64,000 nucleotides of DNA from Alphaproteobacteria bacterium (GTDB lineage Bacteria > Pseudomonadota > Alphaproteobacteria > SMXS01): contig JANQQJ010000041.1 of NCBI GenBank assembly GCA_028284945.1, positions 95,792-159,791 of the forward strand, in the 5' to 3' direction. The stretch's first letter is position 1. Each line of letters opens with the position of its first letter. Below are positions 51,083 to 59,959 of this stretch, piece after piece. The notes under the pieces are model-generated. The model was not told the DNA's origin. It saw only the letters and a list, made by a program, of their open reading frames with translations, and did no database searches. A program made the position numbers and the translations under genes.

Positions 51083-53017
51083 TCAATTGCGACTAACCCG
51101 TCCCCCCAAATGCGCCGCAAGGAAGTGTTCCATGTGGTCCGCGACCTCGAGAAACCGCTCCGGGCTCGTCAGCATATGGCCCTCGCACGCGACCCAGAGA
51201 GTCTCGACCGGTAAATTGCGCATCTGCAATTGGGCCGCCATCCGGATCGAATGATCTATCGGCACCCTGTTGTCACGCACTGCGTGCACCAGAAGCACGG
51301 GGTCTGAGATGCGGTCCGCCTGGCGCAGCGGCGAGCGTGCCGCCATCTCGGCATGTTCATAAGGGTCGCTGGGGTCGCCGGCGTAGGCAGTCCAGATATT
51401 CGGCTCTGGCGCCAGCCAGCCAACCAGACTGGGCAGGTCGGACGGACCATTGATGGATATACCAGCGACGAACCTGTCTGAAGATTCGACCAGCCCGACA
51501 AGCGCCGCCCAGCCGCCATAGCTGGCCCCGCCAATCGCGACGCGGTCCGGGTCAATCATGCCTTGGCGGTCCGCCCAGTCGACGGCGTCGATCAGGTCCC
51601 AATGCATCTTGCGTGCAAACTCACCCTCGGCTGCGGCCATGAATGCCTTGCCGTAACCGGTCGAGCCGCGGAAGTTGACGTCGATGACGACATAACCCCG
51701 ATTGGCCATGAACTGCGCCATAGGGTCAAAGCCCCAATAGCTGCGGGAAAACGGCCCGCCATGAACCCAAACAACAGCTGGTAAGCGCTTGCCTTCAGCG
51801 CCAGGCGGCCGGGTCACATAACCATGAATCTCCAACCCGTCCCGCGCCGTATAGGAGAACGGTTCGGTGGTGGCGAAGCGGACCGGATCTTCCCCGCGAA
51901 CGTCTTTGTGCAAAAGACGCTGTTGCCCGGTCGTCCGATCGATCAACCAAACATCGTCGCGCCCCCGGTCAGAAGTCACCTTGACCACCATCATCCGGGC
52001 ATCGACGTCCATGTCTTCAATACTGACGACGGCGCGCGGATCGCCCTCCGTCAGGCCTTCAAATTCTTCGGCCAGCCCGCGGTCAAAAAAGTGACTGGAT
52101 GTCCGGCCAATGTAGGTCTTGGCCAGCAGCGGTCGAGCGTCTGCGCCAACATGCCAGACACCTTCGATATCCGCATCCGGGTCGGCGTGAACCACCGTTT
52201 CATTGCCCGTCTCAAGATCGAACCGGACGAGCGCGACCTTGTCGCGGCCGCGGCTCGACAGGGCCATCACGGCACCCTCATCGATCTGGCCACCGACAAA
52301 ATCAAAAGTCTCTTCGACCGTGATTTCCGCGCGCGGCCGCCAAAGATCGCCAACGCGTACATCTATAACCAAAGACCCATCGCCCACCGCGCGGGTTCGG
52401 GCAAAAAGCCCGATGTCCCGAACAGCGTGCCAGTCCCGCACCGAGCCGGGATTGAGCGCGACCATGGTTTCCCGACCCGTCTCCATATTCCGGCGGTAGA
52501 CATCCATGATGCGCGGGTCGCGGCCATTGTGGCTGATCAAGACATCATCGCCGACATATTGTTCTAGACGGACTGCAGTAGATCGATGTGAAGCGAGACT
52601 TCTTGGTCCCTGGTCCAGCGCCGCCATATCAAGCACAAAGGTCTGATAGGTCTGGTTTCCGTCGATGTCGGTCACCAGGAACAACCGGTCGCCATCGGGG
52701 TCCCAGCCAAGATCTTCCGGCTCAACCGCAAGCGCAACTGTCTGAACCATACCCGTTGCGATGGTCTCGATTCTAAGCGCGGCCCCATCCGGCCTGGGCT
52801 CCACCCATGCCAGCAGATCGCCCTCGGCCGACAGCCGCCAGCCGTGTGGTATCCCACGTTCGCCGAACAGTTCCTGCCGCGTCAAGACGGGGGGCAGATC
52901 GGCCTGTTGAATTGCCGGGTGTGTTGCAGGTTGCAAAACGTCATCGGCACTTTCCGAACAGGCCACAAGCGCGCCAAGCGCGAGTGCTAGAGCCGGAATT
53001 CCAAGACGCCGATACAC
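51083..53017 (-). CDS. S9 family peptidase (prolyl oligopeptidase/acylaminoacyl-peptidase type), lipoprotein
   Basis: The protein has 644 residues. It has a lipobox (GALVAC, Cys20), a propeller-like N-terminal domain to about 370 and a C-terminal alpha/beta hydrolase domain. The triad is Ser499 in GGASYGGWAA, Asp582 in AVRDNRVP and His614 in EGHML. It cleaves short peptides, probably in the periplasm at the inner face of a membrane. The start is GTG, 3 bp after the SDR gene stop, so it is translationally linked with the SDR and the small membrane protein before it. Confidence 0.92.
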   Translation of the reverse strand: MYRRLGIPALALALGALVACSESADDVLQPATHPAIQQADLPPVLTRQELFGERGIPHGWRLSAEGDLLAWVEPRPDGAALRIETIATGMVQTVALAVEPEDLGWDPDGDRLFLVTDIDGNQTYQTFVLDMAALDQGPRSLASHRSTAVRLEQYVGDDVLISHNGRDPRIMDVYRRNMETGRETMVALNPGSVRDWHAVRDIGLFARTRAVGDGSLVIDVRVGDLWRPRAEITVEETFDFVGGQIDEGAVMALSSRGRDKVALVRFDLETGNETVVHADPDADIEGVWHVGADARPLLAKTYIGRTSSHFFDRGLAEEFEGLTEGDPRAVVSIEDMDVDARMMVVKVTSDRGRDDVWLIDRTTGQQRLLHKDVRGEDPVRFATTEPFSYTARDGLEIHGYVTRPPGAEGKRLPAVVWVHGGPFSRSYWGFDPMAQFMANRGYVVIDVNFRGSTGYGKAFMAAAEGEFARKMHWDLIDAVDWADRQGMIDPDRVAIGGASYGGWAALVGLVESSDRFVAGISINGPSDLPSLVGWLAPEPNIWTAYAGDPSDPYEHAEMAARSPLRQADRISDPVLLVHAVRDNRVPIDHSIRMAAQLQMRNLPVETLWVACEGHMLTSPERFLEVADHMEHFLAAHLGGRVSRN

Positions 53018-53020
53018 GGG

Positions 53021-53815
53021 TCAGTCCCTGCGCTGCGTTCTGTTGGGTGGTCCCAAATGGGTGCCCGCGTCGATGATAATGATGTCGCCCGTCGTGTGCT
53101 TCGCACCCAGGGCGAAATAAACGACCGGTTCTGCGACCTCGACAGGGGTGCTCGCATCATTAAGGACAGTATTACGGACAACCTGGCCCTTAAGGCGTTC
53201 GAACCCTTCTTCGCCAAGGCCGCCACGCAGCCAGCGCGTATCAATAAAGCCGGGGCACACGGTATTGACCCTGATCTCCGGCCCCAATGCCCGGGCCAGC
53301 GACTTCGTCATGGTATTGAGCGCGCCTTTCGACGCGGCATAAGCGATAGAGCTGCCAATCCCCTGCAACCCGGCAATCGACGAGACCATGACGATGGAGC
53401 CCCTGCCCTGTTCCTTCATCGCAGGCGTAACGGCCCGCGTCATCTGGTAGGGGCCGATCACATTAACCGAGTAAATCCACTGGAAGTCTTCAGCCGTAAG
53501 GCCCTCAAGGTCTTCATGCGGAACGAACTTGGAGGTGCCAGCATTATTGACCAGAATGTCGATCCGGCCCCATTTTTCCAGCGCCGCATCGGCCATCCGC
53601 CGGCAATCTTCGTCCTTGGAGACGTCCGCCTGACACAGCAGCGTTTCCACACCAAGCGCATCGCAGGCTGCCTGTGCCTCGCGCGCTTCCGTCTCACTCT
53701 TGGTGTAATTGATCACGACATTACAGCCATATTCGGCAAGCTGTCGCGCGACTTCGGCGCCGACACCCGTAGCAGATCCGGTGACGATCGCGACCTTGCC
53801 TTTACCGTCCATCAT
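53021..53815 (-). CDS. SDR family oxidoreductase
   Basis: This is a 264-residue classical short-chain dehydrogenase. The cofactor loop is VTGSATGVGAE, followed by LVNNAGTSKF, catalytic Ser in VSSIAGLQG, YAASKGAL and the C-terminal TGDIIIIDAGTHLG. FabG-like in form, but its role is unknown. ATG 53815 overlaps the stop of the upstream membrane protein (ATGA); a second ATG follows immediately. Three genes (membrane protein, SDR, S9 peptidase) form one tight operon. Confidence 0.92.
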   Translation of the reverse strand: MMDGKGKVAIVTGSATGVGAEVARQLAEYGCNVVINYTKSETEAREAQAACDALGVETLLCQADVSKDEDCRRMADAALEKWGRIDILVNNAGTSKFVPHEDLEGLTAEDFQWIYSVNVIGPYQMTRAVTPAMKEQGRGSIVMVSSIAGLQGIGSSIAYAASKGALNTMTKSLARALGPEIRVNTVCPGFIDTRWLRGGLGEEGFERLKGQVVRNTVLNDASTPVEVAEPVVYFALGAKHTTGDIIIIDAGTHLGPPNRTQRRD

Positions 53816-54123
53816 GCGTCGTCCTTCATGGCTGCAAAGGGTGCCGAGAGCCGTGCAAAGTGAAGAATCAGGTAGACCGCTGCAACCAGATTACCAACGA
53901 TCATAAGAGCCACGATCCAGGGCGCGGCCTTGACGACAGAGCCCTCCACCGTCGCGATGACGACCGCCATCAAAATGAAACCAAGGTAAAGGTCCGCAAC
54001 GGCGACGATCACCCAGGGGTCTGCTGTAAAGGCCGCCAAGCTGAACCCTTCCGCCGTACTGGCACCCCAACCAAAGATGATGACGAAAGCGGCGGCCGCC
54101 ACCGAGATGACAGTTTTGGACAT
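53812..54123 (-). CDS. Small membrane protein, DUF1475-like
   Basis: The 103-residue protein has three hydrophobic segments (about 5-22, 37-60 and 68-90), with the polar motif WVIVAVADLYLGF between them. It may belong to the DUF1475 group, but this is recalled by pattern only. ATG 54123 is preferred over the longer frame because GGGAG lies just upstream. It is the first gene of the operon with the SDR and S9 peptidase and overlaps the SDR start by 4 bp. Confidence 0.7.
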   Translation of the reverse strand: MSKTVISVAAAAFVIIFGWGASTAEGFSLAAFTADPWVIVAVADLYLGFILMAVVIATVEGSVVKAAPWIVALMIVGNLVAAVYLILHFARLSAPFAAMKDDA

Positions 54124-54263
54124 GAAACGACTCCCTTTGCAGCGGCCAGTGTACGAACCGGCCCCGCATGCGTAAATCGAAGAATCCCCGCGCGACATCA
54201 TCATTGACTTACGCTGTAAATCTCGCGACACAGAAGCCACCAAGAATCAGGGGAACCTCATCA

Positions 54264-55361
54264 ATGAGCACCATCGACAACTATATGGAATCTTACCTGG
54301 CCGACCGTGACGGCGCGCCCATCGACATCGACCGTCTGGTTGAACAACCCAGCGGTCTGTCACATGAAGACATGCCGGACGCACTGGTGGACCCGCGGCT
54401 GACGGAGCGCGGTCTGGAAGTCATGGCTGACTTCATGCATCCAAAAGACTCCGTCTATTTCGATGCGATCTATGGTCCGCAGCACGGTCAGAAGAACATT
54501 CGCGGCTGGCTGATCCCCGTGATGCAGGAAATCTCGTTCATCAAGTTCGAGCCGACGGCAGAGCCGGTGTTTCTCGACGATGGTATGGGCGGCACGACCG
54601 TCGACGAGTGGATGATGGTGGCGGAAATGGGTGACCAGCGGCTGCCCCTGTCGCGCGGCATCAGTGTGCGGTGGTACCGGGATGGTTGGATTACCCACGC
54701 CGCCGACTACTACGATACAAATTCATTCCGCATGCCAGGCGCCATGGCCGAAGCGCCGCCGCCGGAAGCCGGCGCGGACGCGCCCGCCCCGATTCCCGAT
54801 TGGCCGCGCGCCGGTGTGCCGGAGTATGACGGTCCGGTCGTCGTTCCGTCCCTGTCGCCGGAAGCCGAAGCCTGGATAGAAAGCCGGGTGCCTGGCCCGA
54901 AGTCAGCGCCGAGCGGCCTGTCTTCAGCTGATATTCATGCGTTGATTCACAGCCCGGTCTATGGCGAGGATTTCGACCTGCAATGTGATCTGATGCATCC
55001 GACAGACTCGATCTATATCGACCCCATCTTCGGTGATTTCAAAGGCCAGGCGGATATCCGCGCCTGGCTGACAGACATTATGGGCAAGGTCGGCAATATC
55101 CGGTTCAAGCCCATGGGACCGCTGGTGATCGATGGTGATGTTTCTGTCCAGGAGTGGGAACAGATGGCCGTACAGCCAGACGGCACGGAAATCTTCATGA
55201 CCAGGGGCGCCAGCGTGCGCAAGGTCAGCGATGGGTGGATCACCTATAGCGCGGATTATTTCGATGCCGCGCCGCTGATGGACGAGGATATCCAGAAAGC
55301 AGGCATCGCCGCCGGCTCAACCATCACCGCAGAAGACGTCATGAAATATCGCGGCGCCTAA
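54264..55361 (+). CDS. Protein of two tandem NTF2/SnoaL-like domains
   Basis: The 365-residue protein contains the same about 120-residue domain twice. Copy 1 (about 40-160) has ADFMHPKDSVYFDAIYG ... IRGWLIPVM ... GWITHAADYYD. Copy 2 (about 228-345) has CDLMHPTDSIYIDPIFG ... IRAWLTDIM ... GWITYSADYFD. An Ala/Pro-rich linker joins them. The fold is that of NTF2-like proteins (SnoaL, ketosteroid isomerase, ring-hydroxylating dioxygenase beta subunits). The gene lies 102 bp before the second Rieske gene on the same strand, so it may bind or process the substrate or product of that oxygenase. Start ATG 54264 follows a GGGGAA. Activity unknown. Confidence 0.75.
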   Translation: MSTIDNYMESYLADRDGAPIDIDRLVEQPSGLSHEDMPDALVDPRLTERGLEVMADFMHPKDSVYFDAIYGPQHGQKNIRGWLIPVMQEISFIKFEPTAEPVFLDDGMGGTTVDEWMMVAEMGDQRLPLSRGISVRWYRDGWITHAADYYDTNSFRMPGAMAEAPPPEAGADAPAPIPDWPRAGVPEYDGPVVVPSLSPEAEAWIESRVPGPKSAPSGLSSADIHALIHSPVYGEDFDLQCDLMHPTDSIYIDPIFGDFKGQADIRAWLTDIMGKVGNIRFKPMGPLVIDGDVSVQEWEQMAVQPDGTEIFMTRGASVRKVSDGWITYSADYFDAAPLMDEDIQKAGIAAGSTITAEDVMKYRGA

Positions 55362-55463
55362 CCCCCCGCAGGTTTGTCTTTAGAGGGCGTTGACCTCGAT
55401 CAATGCCCAAAACCTGCACCGGTGCAGAATCACTTCCAAGATCGTTGCGAGGCGAGGGAAGCG

Positions 55464-56855
55464 ATGAACATCGAATACCCAAAGGGGGTGAAGCAGGGTG
55501 AGGCACGGTGCGATGCACCGTCCACGCAGGACATTCTGGACCGCGATACGCGCGAGATCCCCAGGGTCCTGCGTGAGCAGGGCTATACCTATGTCGGGTC
55601 TGATGACATCCCGGCCGAGCGTTACTTCTCTCAGGACTGGCACAACCAGGAAGTCGAGAAAGTCTGGAAGAAAGTCTGGCAGATGGCCTGCCGGGAAGAA
55701 GAGATTCCCGAGGTCGGCGATCACATCGTCTATGACAATGTGGGCATGTCCTACATCGTCACCCGGACCGCACTGGATGAGATCAAAGCGTTCGTAAACT
55801 CCTGCCTCCACCGGGGCCGCAAGCTGCGCACCGAGGACGGCTCAAGCACATCGTTCCGCTGCCCATATCACGGCTGGACCTGGGACGTTACCGGCGAGAT
55901 TGCCGAGATTCCCTGCCGGTGGGACTTCCCGCACGTTAACGAAGAGAATGGGCGCCTGCCGGAAGCCCGTGTCGGCACCTGGGGCGGGTTTGTGTTTATA
56001 AATCCGGACCCGGATTGCGAGCCGCTGGAGAGTTATCTGGGCGATCTGGTACAGCACTTTGAGCGCTGGAAGCTGGAAGATTGCTACAAAGCCGTCCACG
56101 TCAAAAAACGCATGGCGGCGAACTGGAAGGTCTGCGCCGAGGCTTTTATCGAGAGCTACCATGTGATCGATACACACCCACAGATCATGCCGCACTGCGC
56201 CGATGCCAACACCCAATACGACAATTTCGACGGCCAGCACTTCAACCGCATGATCACCACCATGGGCGTGCCCAGCCCGCATCTGACGGATTGTTCGGAT
56301 CAGGACACGGTCGACGCGATGACCAATACGCAAGGCCGTCAGGTCGGTGCGGTTGGCCAACTCGAGGTGCCTGAAGGCATGTCGGCCCGCGCCTTCATGG
56401 CCGAGGTCGCCCGCCAGCGCTGTACGGAGCTGACCGGTGTAGATCACGCTGACAAGACCGACAGCGAAATGCTCGATGCCATTCAGTATTTCGTGTTCCC
56501 CAACTTCTTCCCCTGGGGAGGGTTCAGCCCCAACATTATCTACCGGTTCCGGCCCGACGGGCAGAACCCGGAATCGGCCATCGTGGAGATCATGATCCTG
56601 CATCGCTGCGATCCCGACAAACCGAGACCCGCACCGGTCCCGGTTCATGAAATGACCGATGATGAGGATTGGGCCGATGCGCCAGAACTGGGCGGGCTGG
56701 GTGCTGTGTTCGATCAGGACATGTCAAATATCCCCTTCGTACAGGAAGGGCTGCACGCGACGATGATGGGTAAAGGCGCGCTTTCCCTCGGCGATTATCA
56801 GGAAAGCCGGGTGCGCGACCTGCATAGAAATTTGGAGCGGTACTTATCGACCTGA
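55464..56855 (+). CDS. Rieske non-heme iron oxygenase, alpha subunit (second copy)
   Basis: This is a 463-residue oxygenase alpha subunit. Rieske ligands are Cys114, His116, Cys133 and His136 (CLHRGRKL ... CPYHGW). The iron site IESYHVIDTH gives His233 and His238, with Glu230 at the position normally held by bridging Asp. The start ATG 55464 has GAGGGAAGCG just before it. No electron-transfer partner is encoded nearby. It follows the double NTF2-like gene and ends in a clear terminator. It is a paralogue, not a copy, of the oxygenase at 41.3 kb. Confidence 0.92.
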   Translation: MNIEYPKGVKQGEARCDAPSTQDILDRDTREIPRVLREQGYTYVGSDDIPAERYFSQDWHNQEVEKVWKKVWQMACREEEIPEVGDHIVYDNVGMSYIVTRTALDEIKAFVNSCLHRGRKLRTEDGSSTSFRCPYHGWTWDVTGEIAEIPCRWDFPHVNEENGRLPEARVGTWGGFVFINPDPDCEPLESYLGDLVQHFERWKLEDCYKAVHVKKRMAANWKVCAEAFIESYHVIDTHPQIMPHCADANTQYDNFDGQHFNRMITTMGVPSPHLTDCSDQDTVDAMTNTQGRQVGAVGQLEVPEGMSARAFMAEVARQRCTELTGVDHADKTDSEMLDAIQYFVFPNFFPWGGFSPNIIYRFRPDGQNPESAIVEIMILHRCDPDKPRPAPVPVHEMTDDEDWADAPELGGLGAVFDQDMSNIPFVQEGLHATMMGKGALSLGDYQESRVRDLHRNLERYLST

Positions 56856-56883
56856 CGCTTCCCGTACGGGTACCGTTTCAGAT

Positions 56884-56914
56884 GCCCCGGCCTTCGGGCC
56901 GGGGCTTTTCTTTG
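56884..56914 (+). terminator. Rho-independent terminator after the second Rieske gene
   Basis: GCCCCGGCC-ttcg-GGCCGGGGC (56884-56905) followed by TTTTCTTTG. It separates the Rieske gene from the convergent amidohydrolase gene. Confidence 0.93.
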
Positions 56915-56915
56915 C

Positions 56916-58247
56916 TCATTTGCCAGCGGCCATATAGTCCAAGGCCATCATCACCATCGCCTCAACGCCGACCTTTAGCGCATCTTCATTGACGAAGAAG
57001 TTTGGTGAGTGGTTCGGGGCCGCCGCGCCAATCGGCACACCGTCGCGGTTCACACCCAGATGGAAATAGAGCCCGGGCACCTCCCGCTGGAAGTACGCAA
57101 AATCTTCCGCGCCCATGGTGGGCGGGGTACCCGTCAGCAACCCGACATCACCGGCGACACGCTCCAATGTCGGCGTCATCTGCGCCGCCAGGGCATGATC
57201 GTTATAGACAGGCGGGGCGTAGGTCTCGATCCGCACATCGGCCGTCGCCCCTGAGATTTTGGCAATACCGGTTGCTGTATCCTTAATGCCCTGGATCAGC
57301 TTGTCGTGGCTGGCCGGGTCCAGGTGCCGGATCGTGCCGACCAGATCTACCTGATCCGGAATAATGTTATGGCGGACACCGCCGGTAATTTTTCCAATGG
57401 AAATGACCGCCGGTGAGGCCGCGGCGTCCATCTGCCGCGTCACCAAGGTCTGCAGCCCCAGAATAATGTCAGCGGCGACAGTAATCGGATCGACACCCCG
57501 CGACGGCATGGCACCATGAGTCTGGCGGCCATGAATGGTAATATAAAGCCGGTCCGAACCAGCCATGGAAGGGCCCGAGCGCAAGCTGATCAACCCGGCT
57601 GGCGCTGGCCATACGTGAAGACCGAAAATCACATCGGGTTTAGGGTCTTTGAACGCGCCCTCCTTGAGCATCAATCTTGCGCCGCCTTCTTCGCCCCGGG
57701 GCGGCCCTTCTTCGGCCGGCTGGAAGATGAAGAGTACGGTACCCTCAAGCTCGGCACGCATGCTGGCCAGCACCTCAGCAGCCCCCATCAGGATGGCGGT
57801 ATGGGCATCGTGCCCGCAGGCATGCATCACACCGACATCAACGCCGTTATAATTGGTTCTCACGGTCGAGCGGAAAGGCAGCCCCACGGGTTCGGTCACT
57901 GGCAACGCATCCATATCTGCCCGCAGCGCGACAACCGGCCCCGGCTTGGCGCCCTTTAGCACCCCGATTACTCCCGTATGGGCAATGCCGGTACGGACCT
58001 CATCGAGCTCTAGGGCGCGCAGATGATCGGCAACCAGCCTGGCGGTGCGGAACTCCCGGTTGCCCAGTTCAGGATTCTGGTGGATATCGCGCCGCCAGCC
58101 GATCACCCAATCTTCAACTTCCGCGATTTTCGCTCGAATGTCAGTTGGCTCTGGTTGTTGCGCTGTTGCCGCGAGCGATCCCAGCGCCAGCACACCCAAA
58201 ATAAATCCAATGCCTGCAATGAATTGCACGTTCCGCCTCCAAGTCAT
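56916..58247 (-). CDS. M20 family metallo-amidohydrolase/peptidase, exported
   Basis: The 443-residue protein has a signal peptide (about 1-30, ending ATAQQ) and the M20D fold: RRDIHQNPELGNREF, ALRADMDALP, the metal-binding MHACGHDAHTAIL near 142-154 and FQPAEEGPP near 178. The dimerisation domain includes GRQTHGAMPSRG. Cys-Gly-His-Asp is typical of hippurate/N-acyl amino acid hydrolases. Export places it in the periplasm. Confidence 0.93.
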   Translation of the reverse strand: MTWRRNVQFIAGIGFILGVLALGSLAATAQQPEPTDIRAKIAEVEDWVIGWRRDIHQNPELGNREFRTARLVADHLRALELDEVRTGIAHTGVIGVLKGAKPGPVVALRADMDALPVTEPVGLPFRSTVRTNYNGVDVGVMHACGHDAHTAILMGAAEVLASMRAELEGTVLFIFQPAEEGPPRGEEGGARLMLKEGAFKDPKPDVIFGLHVWPAPAGLISLRSGPSMAGSDRLYITIHGRQTHGAMPSRGVDPITVAADIILGLQTLVTRQMDAAASPAVISIGKITGGVRHNIIPDQVDLVGTIRHLDPASHDKLIQGIKDTATGIAKISGATADVRIETYAPPVYNDHALAAQMTPTLERVAGDVGLLTGTPPTMGAEDFAYFQREVPGLYFHLGVNRDGVPIGAAAPNHSPNFFVNEDALKVGVEAMVMMALDYMAAGK

Positions 58248-58372
58248 ATCAGCTCAAGCTAGGGGCCCCGAAACCGTCTGTCCAGCGGGGTTGATCCTGA
58301 TCAATGATCATTATGTGACCCGCGTGGTTTGAATGACGCTGGATAGGTTTAACCACTACGGAATTCACTGAA

Positions 58373-58537
58373 ATGACCAGCATAGGATTCGAAGCAGCTC
58401 AGGCGAGCCCGTCTTTCAAGGTCGCGGCATTGCGCGCCTATAACGAATTGCGCGACAGCGGCGCACTGGATAAGGAAGCGTTCAACGCCGCGGTTCGCGT
58501 GCTGAAGTACCACCGTCCCGATGTCCACTCACGGTAG
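58373..58537 (+). CDS. Small ORF, 54 residues, SHOCT-like helix pair
   Basis: The ORF has no strong Shine-Dalgarno sequence (GGAAT only). Its 54-residue product contains 'LRAYNELRDSGALDKEAFN' and continues VRVLK, which fits the SHOCT-like pattern LxxLxxLxxxGxLxxEEFxxxxxxLL. That makes it more likely to be real than a random frame. It is the only possible gene between the M20 and rhomboid genes. Confidence 0.45.
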   Translation: MTSIGFEAAQASPSFKVAALRAYNELRDSGALDKEAFNAAVRVLKYHRPDVHSR

Positions 58538-58588
58538 GCTTGCAACATTCTTGCCGACTGGATTGCGCCGGACGCTTGAGGCATCCGC

Positions 58589-59335
58589 TCAGTCCGGCCG
58601 CCGGCCCCAGGGTCCGTCACGAAAGTCCCGCCGTTCGACTTCAAACGGTTTGTGATGACCGGCGGCAAACAACCGAACGTCGCGTTTCTTGAGAAACGGG
58701 ACCAGCAGCACGCCAGCGACAAACCCGCCGACATGTGCCCAAAAGGCCACCCCACCACCGGCGCTTGGCGTTGCGAAACCGCTGAATAACTGCAAGCCGA
58801 ACCAAACCGCCAGCACGACCACCGCTGGCACGCTGACGAGCCCCAAGGGGAACATCAACACCTGAACGCTGGCGCGCGGGAACAGCAGAATATAAGCGCC
58901 CAGTACGCCCGAGATCGCCCCACTGGCGCCAATCAACGGCACCTGTGACCCCGTATCGAGAAAGGCGTGGCTGAGAACGGCGGCAAGACCCGTCAAAAGA
59001 TAGAAGATGATGAAACGAACCCGCCCCATGGCGACTTCGACATTGTCGCCGAAGATCCAGAGATAGAGCATGTTCCCGGCCAGGTGCATGAAGCCACCAT
59101 GCATGAACATGGAGGTCACCAATGTCGTCCAGGCCGGCACCAGCCGCATGTCCGGTGGCAGGTCAGCCGCTGTAAACAGCCGCGCCGGGATAAACCCGAA
59201 TGAGATCACCAGTTCCTGTCCGGCCTGACCGGGCTGACTAAGCTGGATACAGAAGACGATCACGCAGATGGCGATCAGGACATAGGTGATGTAGGGACAC
59301 TGATTATGCGGATTATCGTCGTAAAGCGGGAACAT
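58589..59335 (-). CDS. Rhomboid family intramembrane serine protease
   Basis: The 248-residue protein has six or seven transmembrane segments. The catalytic Ser lies in GASGAISGVLGAY and the His in WAHVGGFVAG. MFMHGGFMHLAGNMLYLWIFGDNVE is the L1 loop and helix typical of alphaproteobacterial rhomboids. It cuts membrane proteins within the bilayer. Substrate unknown. The C-terminal tail is basic and cytosolic. Confidence 0.95.
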   Translation of the reverse strand: MFPLYDDNPHNQCPYITYVLIAICVIVFCIQLSQPGQAGQELVISFGFIPARLFTAADLPPDMRLVPAWTTLVTSMFMHGGFMHLAGNMLYLWIFGDNVEVAMGRVRFIIFYLLTGLAAVLSHAFLDTGSQVPLIGASGAISGVLGAYILLFPRASVQVLMFPLGLVSVPAVVVLAVWFGLQLFSGFATPSAGGGVAFWAHVGGFVAGVLLVPFLKKRDVRLFAAGHHKPFEVERRDFRDGPWGRRPD

Positions 59336-59428
59336 TAACCCTTATCCAAACGTATTGCGGCTTTTGCTCGACGGTGGGGCTGACTAGTATAGGTGTCAAT
59401 CATCTAGCTTTATTGGGGAGACAGCCAA

Positions 59429-59959
59429 ATGGCACCGCTACTCGACCGCACCGCAGTTATCCAGAACGCCTATTTCGTCAACAATCTGCGCGAGGCCTGT
59501 GAGCGCTATCACAGCGTCTATGGCGTCGGCCCCTTCATCCTGATCGAAAACATCCCGTTGGTGAAAGTCTGGTATCGCGGCGAGGAGGTAGAGCATCACA
59601 TGTCTGCTGCGTTCTGTCAGTCCGGGGACCTGAATATCGAATTCATCGAACAACACTCTGACGGGCCAAGCTGCTATCGCGAAATGTTCGCCAAGGGCGA
59701 GGAAGGCTTCCACCATACCGCAGTGTTCTGCAAGGACTATGACGCGGAAAAAGCCAAGTTTGAGGCCGCTGGCTACCCGGTCGCCAATGAATTCCAGACT
59801 GGCGAAGACACGTTCCTTTGCTATGTCGACACCCGCCCTGCGCTGGGCCACATGATCGAGCTTTATCAGGATCATCCCGGTGTGCGCGGCCTCTATGCAG
59901 CCGTCAAGGCCAGCGGTGAAAACTGGGACGGCAAGGAATTGTTTACGACGCTGGGCTAA
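59429..59959 (+). CDS. VOC (glyoxalase/bleomycin resistance) family protein
   Basis: The protein is 176 residues long. It begins with an 'IQNAYFVNNLREACERYHSVYGVGPF' beta-alpha module, has GFHHTAVFCKDYDA as the second half, and closes with RPALGHMIELYQ, including a candidate metal Glu. The layout is like methylmalonyl-CoA epimerase- or 3,4-dihydroxyphenylacetate-type VOC proteins, but the reaction is not clear. GGGGAGA precedes the ATG. Its stop overlaps by 3 bp, tail to tail, with the stop of the next gene. Confidence 0.85.
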   Translation: MAPLLDRTAVIQNAYFVNNLREACERYHSVYGVGPFILIENIPLVKVWYRGEEVEHHMSAAFCQSGDLNIEFIEQHSDGPSCYREMFAKGEEGFHHTAVFCKDYDAEKAKFEAAGYPVANEFQTGEDTFLCYVDTRPALGHMIELYQDHPGVRGLYAAVKASGENWDGKELFTTLG

